In this document: piece by piece, positions 53,302 through 61,861 of the stretch | How positions within the stretch are numbered: the stretch's first letter is position 1 | Layout of the letters: every line of letters starts with the position of its first letter | Origin: Intrasporangiaceae bacterium | Lineage (GTDB): Bacteria; Actinomycetota; Actinomycetes; Actinomycetales; Dermatophilaceae | Direction of reading: 5' to 3' | DNA: 64,000 bases | Assembly: GCA_021324575.1 (NCBI GenBank) | Contig: JAJPIW010000019.1 | Location: 62,001-126,000 of the forward strand | Program-made: the position numbers and the translations under genes | The notes under the pieces: generated by a model | Told to the model about the DNA's origin: nothing | The model's input: only the letters and a program-made list of their open reading frames with translations | The model's database searches: none

Positions 53302-53922
53302 CTACTCAAATCGGCTCGGGTCGCCCGCACCGACGCGAACCACCTCCGGCGCATCCCCGGACAGGTCCACGACCGTCGTCGGCTCCAGGCCGGCATCGCC
53401 GGAGTCCAGGACGATGTCGACCTGGTGGTCGAGCTCCTCCTTGACCGTCCACCCGTCGGTCAGCGGCTCGGTCTGGCCCGGCAGGATCAGGGTGCTGGAC
53501 AGCAGCGGCTCGCCCAGCTCGGCGAGGAGTGCCTGCACGACCCGGTGGTCCGGGATCCGCACGCCGACCGTCTTCTTCTTGGGGTGCAGGAGTCGCTTGG
53601 GCACCTCGCCGGTGGCGGGCAGGATGAACGTGTAGGGACCCGGAGTCGCCGCCTTGACCGCCCGGAAGCCGGCGTTGTTGATCTGGACGAACTGGCCCAG
53701 CTGGGCGAAGTCGCGGCAGACCAGCGTGTAGTGGTGCTTGTCATCGAGCCGCCGGATGTCGCGGATCCGGTCCTTGGCACCCTGGTTGCCGAGCATCGCG
53801 CCGAGCGCGTAGCCGGAGTCGGTCGGGTAGGCGATCAGCCCGCCGTCGCGCAAGGCCTGCACGGCTTGGGCCAGGGCGCGTGGCTGGGGGTTGTCGGGGT
53901 GGACCTCGAGGTACCGGGCCAT
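53302..53922 (-). CDS. Sua5/YciO/YrdC family protein (threonylcarbamoyl-AMP synthase-like)
   Basis: 206 residues; GGAAGG 8-10 nt upstream of the ATG. YrdC-like fold: ALRDGGLIAYPTDSGYALGAML, IRRLDDKHHYTLVCRDFAQLGQF, AATPGPYTFILPAT, KKKTVGVRIPDH and LDSGDAGLEPTTVVDLSG. KxR/SxN residues are partly present; the spacing and HPKKKTVGVRIPDH fit the YciO branch, whose enzymatic role in tRNA t6A synthesis is weak or uncertain, more than TsaC/Sua5 itself. Lies 12 nt after the amylosucrase start, as a separate minus-strand unit with the OsmC gene 63 nt upstream. Confidence 0.88.
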   Translation of the reverse strand: MARYLEVHPDNPQPRALAQAVQALRDGGLIAYPTDSGYALGAMLGNQGAKDRIRDIRRLDDKHHYTLVCRDFAQLGQFVQINNAGFRAVKAATPGPYTFILPATGEVPKRLLHPKKKTVGVRIPDHRVVQALLAELGEPLLSSTLILPGQTEPLTDGWTVKEELDHQVDIVLDSGDAGLEPTTVVDLSGDAPEVVRVGAGDPSRFE

Positions 53923-53985
53923 GTGTCGTCCTTCCGTATGCCGCGCGGTGAATGTGATTGTGCCGCAGTCGTGCTCGTATGCCGG

Positions 53986-54432
53986 TCAGCCGGCGACCAT
54001 GTTGATGGGCGTCCCCAGCAGGACGGTGCGGGACACGGTGCAGAGCCGGTCGTGGGACATGGCGATCGCTCGGGGCAGCATCTCGCGGGCCTTGTCGCCG
54101 TCGTCGCCGTCGGGGAAGCGCACCGTGAACGTCACCCGGATGTCGCTGAGGTGGTTGCCCTGCTCGTCCTTGACCTTGTCCCCCTCCGACACGATGTCGA
54201 AGGAGGTGGGTTCGGCCCGCTTGCTCGTGATGAAGTCGACGTCGACGGCACTGCACCCGGCAATGGCGGTGAGGAGCAGCTCGACCGGCGTGAAGTCGCT
54301 CGACTCTCCCCCGCCGATGGTGATCGTGCCACCGCGAGCATTGGTCACGGCATACGTGCCCTTGCCCGTCCGGGTCATCGTCACGCTGCGGTGACCCTGC
54401 CCGGTACCTCCGGTCTGCTCCTCGTCGGCCAT
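53986..54432 (-). CDS. OsmC family peroxiredoxin-like protein
   Basis: 148 residues. OsmC/Ohr fold with both reactive cysteines in place: LLLTAIAGCSAVDVDFI and SHDRLCTVSRTVLLG. GGESSDFTPVELLL matches the family's conserved region. These proteins reduce organic hydroperoxides with a low-molecular-weight or lipoyl thiol. Its start lies one base after the DUF1697 stop, so the two are one transcription unit. Confidence 0.9.
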   Translation of the reverse strand: MADEEQTGGTGQGHRSVTMTRTGKGTYAVTNARGGTITIGGGESSDFTPVELLLTAIAGCSAVDVDFITSKRAEPTSFDIVSEGDKVKDEQGNHLSDIRVTFTVRFPDGDDGDKAREMLPRAIAMSHDRLCTVSRTVLLGTPINMVAG

Positions 54433-54433
54433 G

Positions 54434-54973
54434 TCACGAACCCCATTTCTCGGCGATGGCGCGCACGACCTTCACGTCGCGCCACGTGGTGGTGAGCCCG
54501 GTGATCTTCTCGATCCGGGTGTTGGTCAGCTTGAGCTTGTGGAAGTCGACGGTGAGGTCGGCGACGACGTCGGCGCCGATGACCCTGGCCCGCTCCCCCG
54601 GCTGGTCCCAGCCGTCGAGGAGCGCAGTGGCGGCAGCGGGCACCGGGGCGCTGGCGAACGCCACGTAGCGCCGGGACTCCGTGCCGTGCAGGGAGGGCAG
54701 GGCGTCGATCGCCGCCATCAAGGTGCTGAGCTGCGCGGGGGTGCGGACAATGGCCGGGACGTCGAACCCGGCCCAGCCGCTCAGCACCCGGTGCAGCTCA
54801 CCGGACACCTTGGGGACCGATCGCAGGGACGACGTCACCCGGACGTTGCCGCTCTGGATGTGGGTCTCGACGTCGCCGAACCCGTTGTCCGACAACGCCG
54901 CTCGCAGGTCGGCCATCTTGACGAACCGGCCGCCCACGTTGACGGCGCGCAGGAAGGCGACGTAGGACGGCAT
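54434..54973 (-). CDS. DUF1697 protein
   Basis: 179 residues. DUF1697 signature: MPSYVAFLRAVNVGGRFVKMADLRAAL, FGDVETHIQSGNVRVTS and RVIGADVVADLTVDFHKLKLTN. Family of small alpha/beta proteins without an assigned role. First gene of a unit with OsmC. A GAGACT-type weak -10 lies 6 nt before the ATG, opposite the -10 of the divergent phosphatase, within a 41-nt intergenic space. Confidence 0.88.
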   Translation of the reverse strand: MPSYVAFLRAVNVGGRFVKMADLRAALSDNGFGDVETHIQSGNVRVTSSLRSVPKVSGELHRVLSGWAGFDVPAIVRTPAQLSTLMAAIDALPSLHGTESRRYVAFASAPVPAAATALLDGWDQPGERARVIGADVVADLTVDFHKLKLTNTRIEKITGLTTTWRDVKVVRAIAEKWGS

Positions 54974-55002
54974 ACGGTCAGTCTCTCAGACCCGCCACCC
55001 CC

Positions 55003-55008
55003 TAGGGT
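55003..55008 (+). promoter_or_regulatory. -10 box (TAGGGT), leaderless start at 55015
   Basis: TAGGGT is exactly 6 nt before ATG 55015, with no SD sequence. Confidence 0.55.
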
Positions 55009-55014
55009 GACCTC

Positions 55015-55632
55015 ATGAGCGCACCCGAGGTCCCCAGTGGTCACCTGGTCCTGCTCCGTCACGGTGAGACCGAGTGGTCCAGGTCGGGCCGGCATACCGG
55101 ACTGACCGACGTCCCCCTCACCGCCAACGGTGAGGTCCTCGCGCGGGCCGCCGGGGCCCTCCTCACCGACTTCCACTTCACGACGGTCCTCTGCTCGCCG
55201 CTCCTGCGCGCTCGGCGCACTGCGGAGCTGGCCGGCCTGCACGCCGAGGTCGACCCGGACCTGGTGGAGTGGGACTACGGCGGCTATGAGGGCCTGACGA
55301 CCGCTCAGATCCGCGCCGACCTGGGGCACGACTGGAGCGTGTTCCGCGACGGTGTCGTGCCCGGGGCGACACCCGGCGAGACCGTGGAGGAGGTCGCCGC
55401 CCGGGCATCTCGGGTTCTGGCGCGCGTCATCCCGGCGTTGGCCACCGGCGACGTCGCCCTCGTCGGGCACGGCCACTGCCTGCGCATCCTCACCGCGACC
55501 TTCCTGCGCCAGGAGACCCGGATGGCCGCCCAGATCCTGCTCGACGCGGGATCGGCCTCGGTCCTGCAGTTCGAGCGCGAGGAGCCCGCCATCCGCACGT
55601 GGAACCGGCTGCCGACGCTCCCGACCGACTGA
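55015..55632 (+). CDS. Histidine phosphatase family protein
   Basis: 205 residues. Catalytic RHG motif LVLLRHGETEWSRSGRHTGLTD (phospho-His), second-site CSPLLRARRTAELAG (Arg), Glu in VEWDYGGYEGLT and the late His in DVALVGHGHCLRIL. The small size and GRHTG fit broad-specificity phosphoglycerate-mutase-like phosphatases (GpmB/acid phosphatase type). Substrate unknown. It ends 20 nt before the convergent GCS2 ligase gene; GCCGGC repeats in that gap may form a short terminator. Confidence 0.92.
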   Translation: MSAPEVPSGHLVLLRHGETEWSRSGRHTGLTDVPLTANGEVLARAAGALLTDFHFTTVLCSPLLRARRTAELAGLHAEVDPDLVEWDYGGYEGLTTAQIRADLGHDWSVFRDGVVPGATPGETVEEVAARASRVLARVIPALATGDVALVGHGHCLRILTATFLRQETRMAAQILLDAGSASVLQFEREEPAIRTWNRLPTLPTD

Positions 55633-55652
55633 GCCGGCCGAGCCGGCCGCGG

Positions 55653-57134
55653 TCAGGGCAACGGCCAGGTGTGGACCGGCTCGTTCGTGTGCATGTTGTC
55701 GACGTATGCCGCGAGCATCTGCTTGAGCGCCGTGACCCGGTCGCTCCCTCGGGCCTCGAACGCTGCCACGGCATCGGTCTGCCAGGTCGCACCGTTGACG
55801 CCACGGCGGGCGCGCTCCTCGATGATCGTGAGGTAACGGTCTCGGACAGCCACTGAGACGCCCCACTCGGTGAGGCCCTCGTGGGCGAGCGGCAGGAGGT
55901 GGCGCAGGACGAGCTCGTCGGCGCCGATGTCGCCGAAGCCGGGCCAGTAGAGCTTGGCGTCGATGCCGAGCCGGGCCGCCTCGCGGAAGTTGGACTCGGC
56001 TGCCGAGAAGCTCATCTTGGTCCAGACCGGGCGGTCGGCCTCGGCGAGCTTGCGGATCGCCCCGTAGTAGAAGGCCGCGTTGGCCAAGGTGTCGACGATG
56101 GTCGGGCCGGCGGGCAGCACCCGGTTCTCGACGCGCAGGTGGGGGCGCCCCTTGACGGTGTCGTAGATCGGCCGGTTCCACCGGTAGACGGTGCCGTTGT
56201 GCAGGCGCAGCTCGGCGAGCGAGGGTGCCTCACCGGCCTCGAACATCGCCGTCGGGTCCTCGTCGGTGACATCGGCGAGCAGGGCCGGGAAGTAGAGGCT
56301 GTTCTCCTCGAACAGGTCGAAGATCGAGGTGATCCAGCGCTCGCCGAAGAACACGCGGGGCCGGACGCCCTGGTTCTTGAACTCGATCGGTCGGGTGTCG
56401 GCGGCCTGGGTGAACAGCTCGATCCGGGTCTCGGCGTGCAGCCGCTTGCCGAAGAGGAAGGGGCTGTTGGCGGCCAGGGCGAGCTGGGGGGCGACGAGGG
56501 CCTGGGCGGCGTTCCAGTGCGCCGCGAAGTCGCCGGGCGGCACCTGGAGGTGCAGCTGGACCGAGGTGCAGGCCGACTCCGGGCCGATCGAGTCGCAGTA
56601 CTGGGAGATGCGCTCCCCGGTGGGTCCCTCGATCTCCAGGTGGATGTCCTCGCCGCGAGCGCCGAGGATCGAGTCACTCAGCGCGGTGTAGCGGTTGTTG
56701 GCACTGATCCAGTCGCCAGTGAAGTGCTCGGGCATGATCGTCGGCAGGATCCCGATCGACACGATCCATGAGCCGACCTCGCGGGCCTTGGCCTCGGCCG
56801 CGTTGAGCGACACTCGCAGCTCGTCCTCCAGCTCGATGGCCGAGTCGCCGGGCAGCGGTCGAGGCGGCACGTTGAGCTCGATGTTGTACTGGGCCAGCTC
56901 GGTCTGGAACTCGGGGTCGGCGATCGCCGCGAGAGCCTGGGCGTTGGCGAAGTGCGGCTGGTAGTCACCGTCGACCAGGTTCAGCTCGATCTCCAGCCCG
57001 GTCATGGGTCGGTCGAACTCGAACTGCTGCGTGGTGAGCATGCGCTCGAAGACATCGAGGTCCTGGCGCACCTTCTCGCGGTACTGCTGCCGCTGCTCGC
57101 GCGTGTAGCTCTGCGCATCGACTTCGACTCCCAT
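55653..57134 (-). CDS. Glutamate-cysteine ligase family (GCS2) carboxylate-amine ligase
   Basis: 493 residues from MGVEVDAQSY; an extension of six codons is possible. GCS2 features: TGLEIELNLVDGDYQPHFAN (metal-binding EIE), QYNIELNVPPRP, TSVQLHLQVPPGDFAAHWNAAQAL, LRVENRVLPAGPTIVDTLANAAFYYG and WTKMSFSAAESNFREAARLGID. Members join glutamate to cysteine or another amine with ATP. Most actinobacteria use mycothiol rather than glutathione, so the true product is uncertain. Divergent from sbcD across 150 nt. Confidence 0.88.
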   Translation of the reverse strand: MGVEVDAQSYTREQRQQYREKVRQDLDVFERMLTTQQFEFDRPMTGLEIELNLVDGDYQPHFANAQALAAIADPEFQTELAQYNIELNVPPRPLPGDSAIELEDELRVSLNAAEAKAREVGSWIVSIGILPTIMPEHFTGDWISANNRYTALSDSILGARGEDIHLEIEGPTGERISQYCDSIGPESACTSVQLHLQVPPGDFAAHWNAAQALVAPQLALAANSPFLFGKRLHAETRIELFTQAADTRPIEFKNQGVRPRVFFGERWITSIFDLFEENSLYFPALLADVTDEDPTAMFEAGEAPSLAELRLHNGTVYRWNRPIYDTVKGRPHLRVENRVLPAGPTIVDTLANAAFYYGAIRKLAEADRPVWTKMSFSAAESNFREAARLGIDAKLYWPGFGDIGADELVLRHLLPLAHEGLTEWGVSVAVRDRYLTIIEERARRGVNGATWQTDAVAAFEARGSDRVTALKQMLAAYVDNMHTNEPVHTWPLP

Positions 57135-57272
57135 AGGCAGACCCAACCACAACCGGGCCCGATCCGTGACCCGGTACGGCGTGTTCGTCTCGTATGCCGG
57201 GTGGTCGCCTCGGTCGGGGCCTCACCTCGGGGCTGCGCCGCGCGCCGCTCCGGGGTTGTCGGTGCCCTCTCA

Positions 57273-57278
57273 TAGCCT
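57273..57278 (+). promoter_or_regulatory. -10 box (TAGCCT), leaderless sbcD start
   Basis: TAGCCT is exactly 6 nt before ATG 57285. Confidence 0.5.
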
Positions 57279-57284
57279 CGGGGC

Positions 57285-58463
57285 ATGCGGTTCGTGCACA
57301 CCTCGGACTGGCACCTGGGGCGCGGGTTCCATGGTGCCGGGCTCCGCGATGCGCAGGAGGCATACCTCGACCATCTCGTCGAGCTCGTGCGCTCGGAGTC
57401 GGTCGACGCGGTACTCGTGTCCGGTGACGTCTACGACCGCGCGCTGCCCGCCCCCGACACCGTCGCACTCCTCTCCGAGGCACTGACCCGGCTGGTCGAC
57501 GCCGGTGCCCAGGTGGTCCTGTCCAGCGGCAACCACGACAGCGCCATCCGGCTCGGGTTCGCCGCGAGCCTGCTGGAGCGCTCGGGTCTGCACATCCGGT
57601 CCGCCGTGGCAGACATCGGGCGTCCGGTCCTCGTCGACGGCGTCGCCATCCAGCCGATCCCCTACCTCGAGCCCAGCCAGGTCGCGGCGGCCCTCGGCAC
57701 CGACGACCGCACCCATGCCGGTGTCCTGCGCGCCGCCATGGCGCGGGTCGCCGCTGACACCGCCGCACGGGGGCTGCCGACCGTCGTGATGGCTCATGCG
57801 TTCGTCACCGGTGCCGCACCGAGCGACTCCGAGCGCGACATCACGGCCGGCGGTGTCAGCGGCGTCCACCCGTCGGTCTTCGCGGGGGCGACGTATGCCG
57901 CCCTCGGTCACCTCCACCGACCCCAGCAGGTCGGCGAGGGGATGCACTACAGCGGGTCGCCGGTCGCGATGTCCTTCTCCGAGGCGGGCCACACCAAGTC
58001 CTCCCTCGTCGTGACCGTCGAGGGCGGGGCAGTCAGGTCGATGGAGACGGTGCCGGCGCCCGTCGACCGTCCGTTGGCGGTTGTCCGCGGCACGCTGGAG
58101 GACGTGTTGGTCGACCCGCGGCATACGGCCGCCGAGTCCGCCTGGGTGCGCGCGGTCCTCACCGATGCGACGCGGCCGGCTGGCGCCATGGACCGCCTCC
58201 GCCGCCGGTTCCCGCACTGTGTGGACCTCGCGTTCGAGCCGCTCGGAGCCCCGGTCGACGTGCGCACGTATGCCGCCCGGCTGCGGCAGTCACGCTCCGA
58301 GATCGACGTGTGCTGCGACTTCCTGGCCCATGTGCGGGGCGGCCACCTGCCCGATGCCGCCGAGCGGGCCCTGGTGACCGAGGCCGTGGAGGCGACCCGG
58401 CTCGAGCAGGCCGACGTCGACGACCGGGTCCCCGTGGCCGACCGCGCGAGCGGCGCGGCATGA
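57285..58463 (+). CDS. sbcD: Exonuclease SbcCD, nuclease subunit
   Basis: 392 residues. Mre11-type metallophosphatase: FVHTSDWHLGRGFHG (DxH), VDAVLVSGDVYDRALP (GDxxD), VVLSSGNHDSAIRLGF (GNHD), VVMAHAFVTGA, and YAALGHLHRPQQVGEG (GHxH). With SbcC it cleaves hairpins and processes double-strand ends. The length is typical. Its stop overlaps sbcC by 4 nt. Leaderless start with TAGCCT box. Confidence 0.95.
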   Translation: MRFVHTSDWHLGRGFHGAGLRDAQEAYLDHLVELVRSESVDAVLVSGDVYDRALPAPDTVALLSEALTRLVDAGAQVVLSSGNHDSAIRLGFAASLLERSGLHIRSAVADIGRPVLVDGVAIQPIPYLEPSQVAAALGTDDRTHAGVLRAAMARVAADTAARGLPTVVMAHAFVTGAAPSDSERDITAGGVSGVHPSVFAGATYAALGHLHRPQQVGEGMHYSGSPVAMSFSEAGHTKSSLVVTVEGGAVRSMETVPAPVDRPLAVVRGTLEDVLVDPRHTAAESAWVRAVLTDATRPAGAMDRLRRRFPHCVDLAFEPLGAPVDVRTYAARLRQSRSEIDVCCDFLAHVRGGHLPDAAERALVTEAVEATRLEQADVDDRVPVADRASGAA

Positions 58464-61400
58464 GACTGCACCGCCTGGAGGTAACCGCGTTCGGCCCGTT
58501 CGCGGAGACCTGCGTCGTCGACTTCGACCTCCTCACCGACTCGGGGCTGTTCCTCGTCCACGGGCCGACCGGTGCCGGCAAGACGAGCCTGCTCGACGCG
58601 GTGTGTTTCGCCCTGTATGCCGGCGTGCCCGGTGGCCGCGGCGCCGGCCCGGGGGCCCAGCTGCGCAGCCACCACGCCGCTGAGGGGGTCGCTCCCAGCG
58701 TCGTCCTGGAGCTCACCGCGGCCGGCCGTCGGCTGCGGATCACCCGTTCGCCGGCGTGGACCAAGCCCTCGCGAGCAAACCCGGTCCCCGCCAAGGTCGC
58801 CCTGGAGGAGCTGCGACGCGGTCGTTGGGAGCCGGTGTCGGCTCGCGCCGACGAGGTCGGTGACGTCGTCAACGACGTCATGGGCATGGGACGCCAGCAG
58901 TTCGAGCGGGTGGTGCTGCTCCCCCAGGGTGACTTCGCGGCCTTCCTGCGCTCCAGCGCCGAGGACCGTCGCAAGGTGCTCGACCGGCTCTTCGACGTGT
59001 CGACCTACGGTGGGGTCGAGGCCTGGCTGACCGACCGGCGCCGCGAGGGCGCGGCGGCGCTCGCCGAGCGCCGCGCCCAGATCGGGCGGCTGACGGCGGC
59101 CTTGGCCGAGGTCGTGGCCGGCCTCCCCGAGCCCCTGGTCGACGATCTCGCGACCATGGTGGGCTCGGCCGACGACCCGACCGTGCTCACCGGGGTGCTT
59201 CCGGTGCTCGACGCGCGGCTCGACTCCGCCGTCACCGCCGCGCTGGCCGAGCACGACGCGACCGAGGGCGCATCCACCGTGGCGACCGAGGCGCTCGAGG
59301 CTTCGCGGATTCTCCAGGCGACGCGCGCCAAGGGCCGCCGAGCCCAGGTCGAGCGGGCCGCCCTGGCCGACGACGAGGTCGGGCTCGGGCCCCAGCGGCT
59401 GACAGTGGCCGAGGCGGAGCGGGCGGCTCCGCTGCGCGGGCACCTCGAGGCGGTGGCTCGGACCACCGACGAGCAGTGCCGGGCCGAGTCGACGGCCGAG
59501 CTGCTCCTCGACCAGATGTCGAGCGCGGGGATGGCGACGGCCGCCGGCGATGGCGGGCGGCCCGCGGTCGGCCTGTTGCAGACGCTCCACCTGGCCGTGA
59601 CCGACCACGACCGCGGGGCCGACGCCGTCGACACCGCTCGGGAGGAGCTGCGTCGACTGCACCGTCGAGCCGAGGAGCAGCGCCGCGTCGCGAGCGACGC
59701 CCTTTCGCGCGCCGAAGCCCAGTCCGCGGTCGCCCACGATGCCGAGGCCGCCATGACCGCCCTCGCCGAGCGCCACCAGTCTCTGGTCACGAGAGCGGCG
59801 GGTCTGGACGCCGACCGGGCTGCCCACGCCGAGCTCACCCGACGGCACCGCCTGATGGTCGCCGTTCGGCAGGGCGACGTGGACCTCTTGGCCGCGGCCG
59901 ACCGTGTGCGCGACGCCGTCGACTCCGACCAAAGCGCCAAGGACACGGTCCTGGCCCTGCGCAGCGCCAGGCTGGACGACATGGCGGCCGAGCTCGCCGG
60001 GCAGCTCGCCGACGGCCAGCCCTGTGCCGTCTGCGGATCCGCCGACCACCCGCAACCGGCGACCGCACGGCATACGGTCACCGTTGCCGACGTCGTCGAG
60101 GCCGAGCGTGTCAGTGCCGGCCTATCGGCCGCACGTTCGCAGCAGGAGGCTGCTCTGGCGTCTCTGCAGGGTGCCCAGGCCGAGCGCCTGACCGCCCTGG
60201 GCGACCAGTCCCGCGACGAGGAGGCCACGACCACTGCGTTGGCGGAGGCGGCCGAGCGGGTCGCCGTCGCCCGCGCAGCCGCCCGGGAAGCCGAGAGCCT
60301 CGAAGCCGAGCTCACGACGACGCGTGCGGCGTTGGCCGCGGCTGACGCCGCACACGATGAGTGCATTGTCCGGGTCACCGCGGCAGAGGCAGCGCTGGCC
60401 GAGCTCGCGACCCAGGCGGCAGAGACACTCGACCGCCTGGTGGCCGCGATGTCCGAGCATGCCGACGGCTGCCCGTGCGCGACCGAAGGCGCCATGGAGT
60501 CCGCCCGGCGGGTCGCCCACGCGGCACAAGCCCCCGATGCAGCCGCCCGAAGCCTCACTCCCGACCTCGACTCCTCCATTGCGGCCGTCGTCGAGCGCCA
60601 CCGTGGCGTCGCAGCGCTGGTCGGTCGTGTCGTCGAAGCGGTCCAGGCCGTCGACCGGCGAGCCGCCGACCGGCAGGTCGCTGACCAGGCCCTGCAGCGC
60701 GAGCTGGCCGGGGCCGGGTTCGCCGACGCCACGGCGGCGACCGCGGCCCTGGTGGACCGCGACCGGCTCCGCGCGCTGGTCGACCGGCTCCGTCAGCACG
60801 ACGACGCGGTCGTGCGGGTCGAGGCCACCCTCGAGGACCCCGACATCGTGACTGCCCTGGCTGCCGCCGCTCCAGACCTCGGCGCCCTCGAGATGGCGGC
60901 GAAGCAGGCGCGCGAAGCTGCCCGGCAGGCCCTGCGCCGGCACACCGAGGCACGGACCGCGCTGGACGCAGGGCGTCGCCTGATCGACGAGCTCACCCGG
61001 GAGGTGGTCGCGTTCGGTCCAGCCGCCGAGCGGCAGGTCCTGCTGGCCGAGGTCGCGGATGCTGCGGCCGGCAACGGCTCCAACACGTTGCGTATGCCGC
61101 TCTCCTCCTATGTCCTCGCGGCCCGGCTCGAGCGGGTGGCCGAGCTGGCCAACGAGCGGCTTGCCGTCATGGGCGAGGGCCGCTTCGAGCTGCGTCACAC
61201 CGACGACCGCAGCGGCAACGCCAAGAGCGGACTCGGGTTGGAGGTTGTCGACCTGTGGACCGGCCAACCGCGCCCCACGTCGACCTTGTCCGGTGGCGAG
61301 TCGTTCATGGCTTCACTGGCGCTCGCCCTCGGTCTTGCTGACGCGGTCCGTGAGGAGGCCGGTGGGGTGGACCTGCAGACGCTCTTCGTCGACGAGGGCT

Positions 61401-61597
61401 TCGGCACCCTCGACGACGAGAGCCTGGAGCAGGTCATGTCGGTCCTGGACACCCTCCGCGACGGCGGGCGGGCGGTCGGCGTCGTGAGCCATGTCGCCGA
61501 CCTGCGCACGCGGATCCCGCGCCAGGTCAAGGTCACCAAGACACCCCACGGCAGCAGCGTCACCCTGGTCGGCGCAGACCACTCGTACGTGGCCTGA
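58460..61597 (+). CDS. sbcC: Exonuclease SbcCD, SMC-like ATPase subunit
   Basis: 1045 residues. Walker A VHGPTGAGKTSLLDAVCFAL near the N-terminus and QFERVVLLPQGDFAAFLRS typical of SbcC. Long Ala/Glu/Arg-rich coiled coils flank a zinc hook with CxxC: QPCAVCGSADHP around residue 520. The C-terminal ATPase half has STLSGGESFMASLALALGLAD (signature) and TLFVDEGFGTLDDESL (Walker B, D-loop). It clamps DNA ends and drives SbcD. The ATG at 58460 in the ATGA overlap is chosen; an extension 50 codons upstream is antisense-like. Ends at paired hairpins before gcvP. Confidence 0.95.
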   Translation: MRLHRLEVTAFGPFAETCVVDFDLLTDSGLFLVHGPTGAGKTSLLDAVCFALYAGVPGGRGAGPGAQLRSHHAAEGVAPSVVLELTAAGRRLRITRSPAWTKPSRANPVPAKVALEELRRGRWEPVSARADEVGDVVNDVMGMGRQQFERVVLLPQGDFAAFLRSSAEDRRKVLDRLFDVSTYGGVEAWLTDRRREGAAALAERRAQIGRLTAALAEVVAGLPEPLVDDLATMVGSADDPTVLTGVLPVLDARLDSAVTAALAEHDATEGASTVATEALEASRILQATRAKGRRAQVERAALADDEVGLGPQRLTVAEAERAAPLRGHLEAVARTTDEQCRAESTAELLLDQMSSAGMATAAGDGGRPAVGLLQTLHLAVTDHDRGADAVDTAREELRRLHRRAEEQRRVASDALSRAEAQSAVAHDAEAAMTALAERHQSLVTRAAGLDADRAAHAELTRRHRLMVAVRQGDVDLLAAADRVRDAVDSDQSAKDTVLALRSARLDDMAAELAGQLADGQPCAVCGSADHPQPATARHTVTVADVVEAERVSAGLSAARSQQEAALASLQGAQAERLTALGDQSRDEEATTTALAEAAERVAVARAAAREAESLEAELTTTRAALAAADAAHDECIVRVTAAEAALAELATQAAETLDRLVAAMSEHADGCPCATEGAMESARRVAHAAQAPDAAARSLTPDLDSSIAAVVERHRGVAALVGRVVEAVQAVDRRAADRQVADQALQRELAGAGFADATAATAALVDRDRLRALVDRLRQHDDAVVRVEATLEDPDIVTALAAAAPDLGALEMAAKQAREAARQALRRHTEARTALDAGRRLIDELTREVVAFGPAAERQVLLAEVADAAAGNGSNTLRMPLSSYVLAARLERVAELANERLAVMGEGRFELRHTDDRSGNAKSGLGLEVVDLWTGQPRPTSTLSGGESFMASLALALGLADAVREEAGGVDLQTLFVDEGFGTLDDESLEQVMSVLDTLRDGGRAVGVVSHVADLRTRIPRQVKVTKTPHGSSVTLVGADHSYVA

Positions 61598-61769
61598 CCC
61601 GCTCGGTACCAGCCGGACGGTCCTCGCCTCTCCAGCCGGCGGATGGCTCCGCCGGCCAGTGGGCGGCAGAGGTGGCCAGTCTCGGCGCGGTCCCCGCCGA
61701 GACCGGTTAAGCGACGAGTCTCCTGCCGGGTGGGTGCAGGCCTACCTGCTCAAGGCCGGGCGTCGTGCC
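61598..61769. other. Spacer after sbcC
   Basis: No gene recognised. GC-rich inverted words (CCGGCGGATGGCTCCGCCGG, 61638-61657) can form a further short hairpin just downstream of sbcC. Confidence 0.4.
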
Positions 61770-61811
61770 GCCCGTTCGGCATCCCTGAGACCGCTGGGAT
61801 GCCGAACGGGC
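61770..61811. terminator. 16-bp perfect hairpin between sbcC and gcvP (first of two)
   Basis: Arms 61770-61785 and 61796-61811 pair perfectly (GCCCGTTCGGCATCCC type) around a 10-nt loop. Convergent genes flank it. Confidence 0.8.
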
Positions 61812-61827
61812 AACCCAGCGCCCCTCT

Positions 61828-61861
61828 GGCATCCCTGGGACCGCCGGGATGCCGAACGGGC
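61828..61861. terminator. Second copy of the hairpin, abutting the gcvP stop
   Basis: GGCATCCC (61828-61835) pairs with GGGATGCC (61846-61853). The right part GGGATGCCGAACGGGC at 61846-61861 repeats 61796-61811 exactly, period 50 bp, and ends next to the gcvP stop codon. The left arm is degenerated outside the 8-bp core. Confidence 0.65.

Noticed and set aside
61770-61861. CRISPR-like repeat pair
   Set aside because: Two hairpins between convergent genes without spacers; terminator position explains them.
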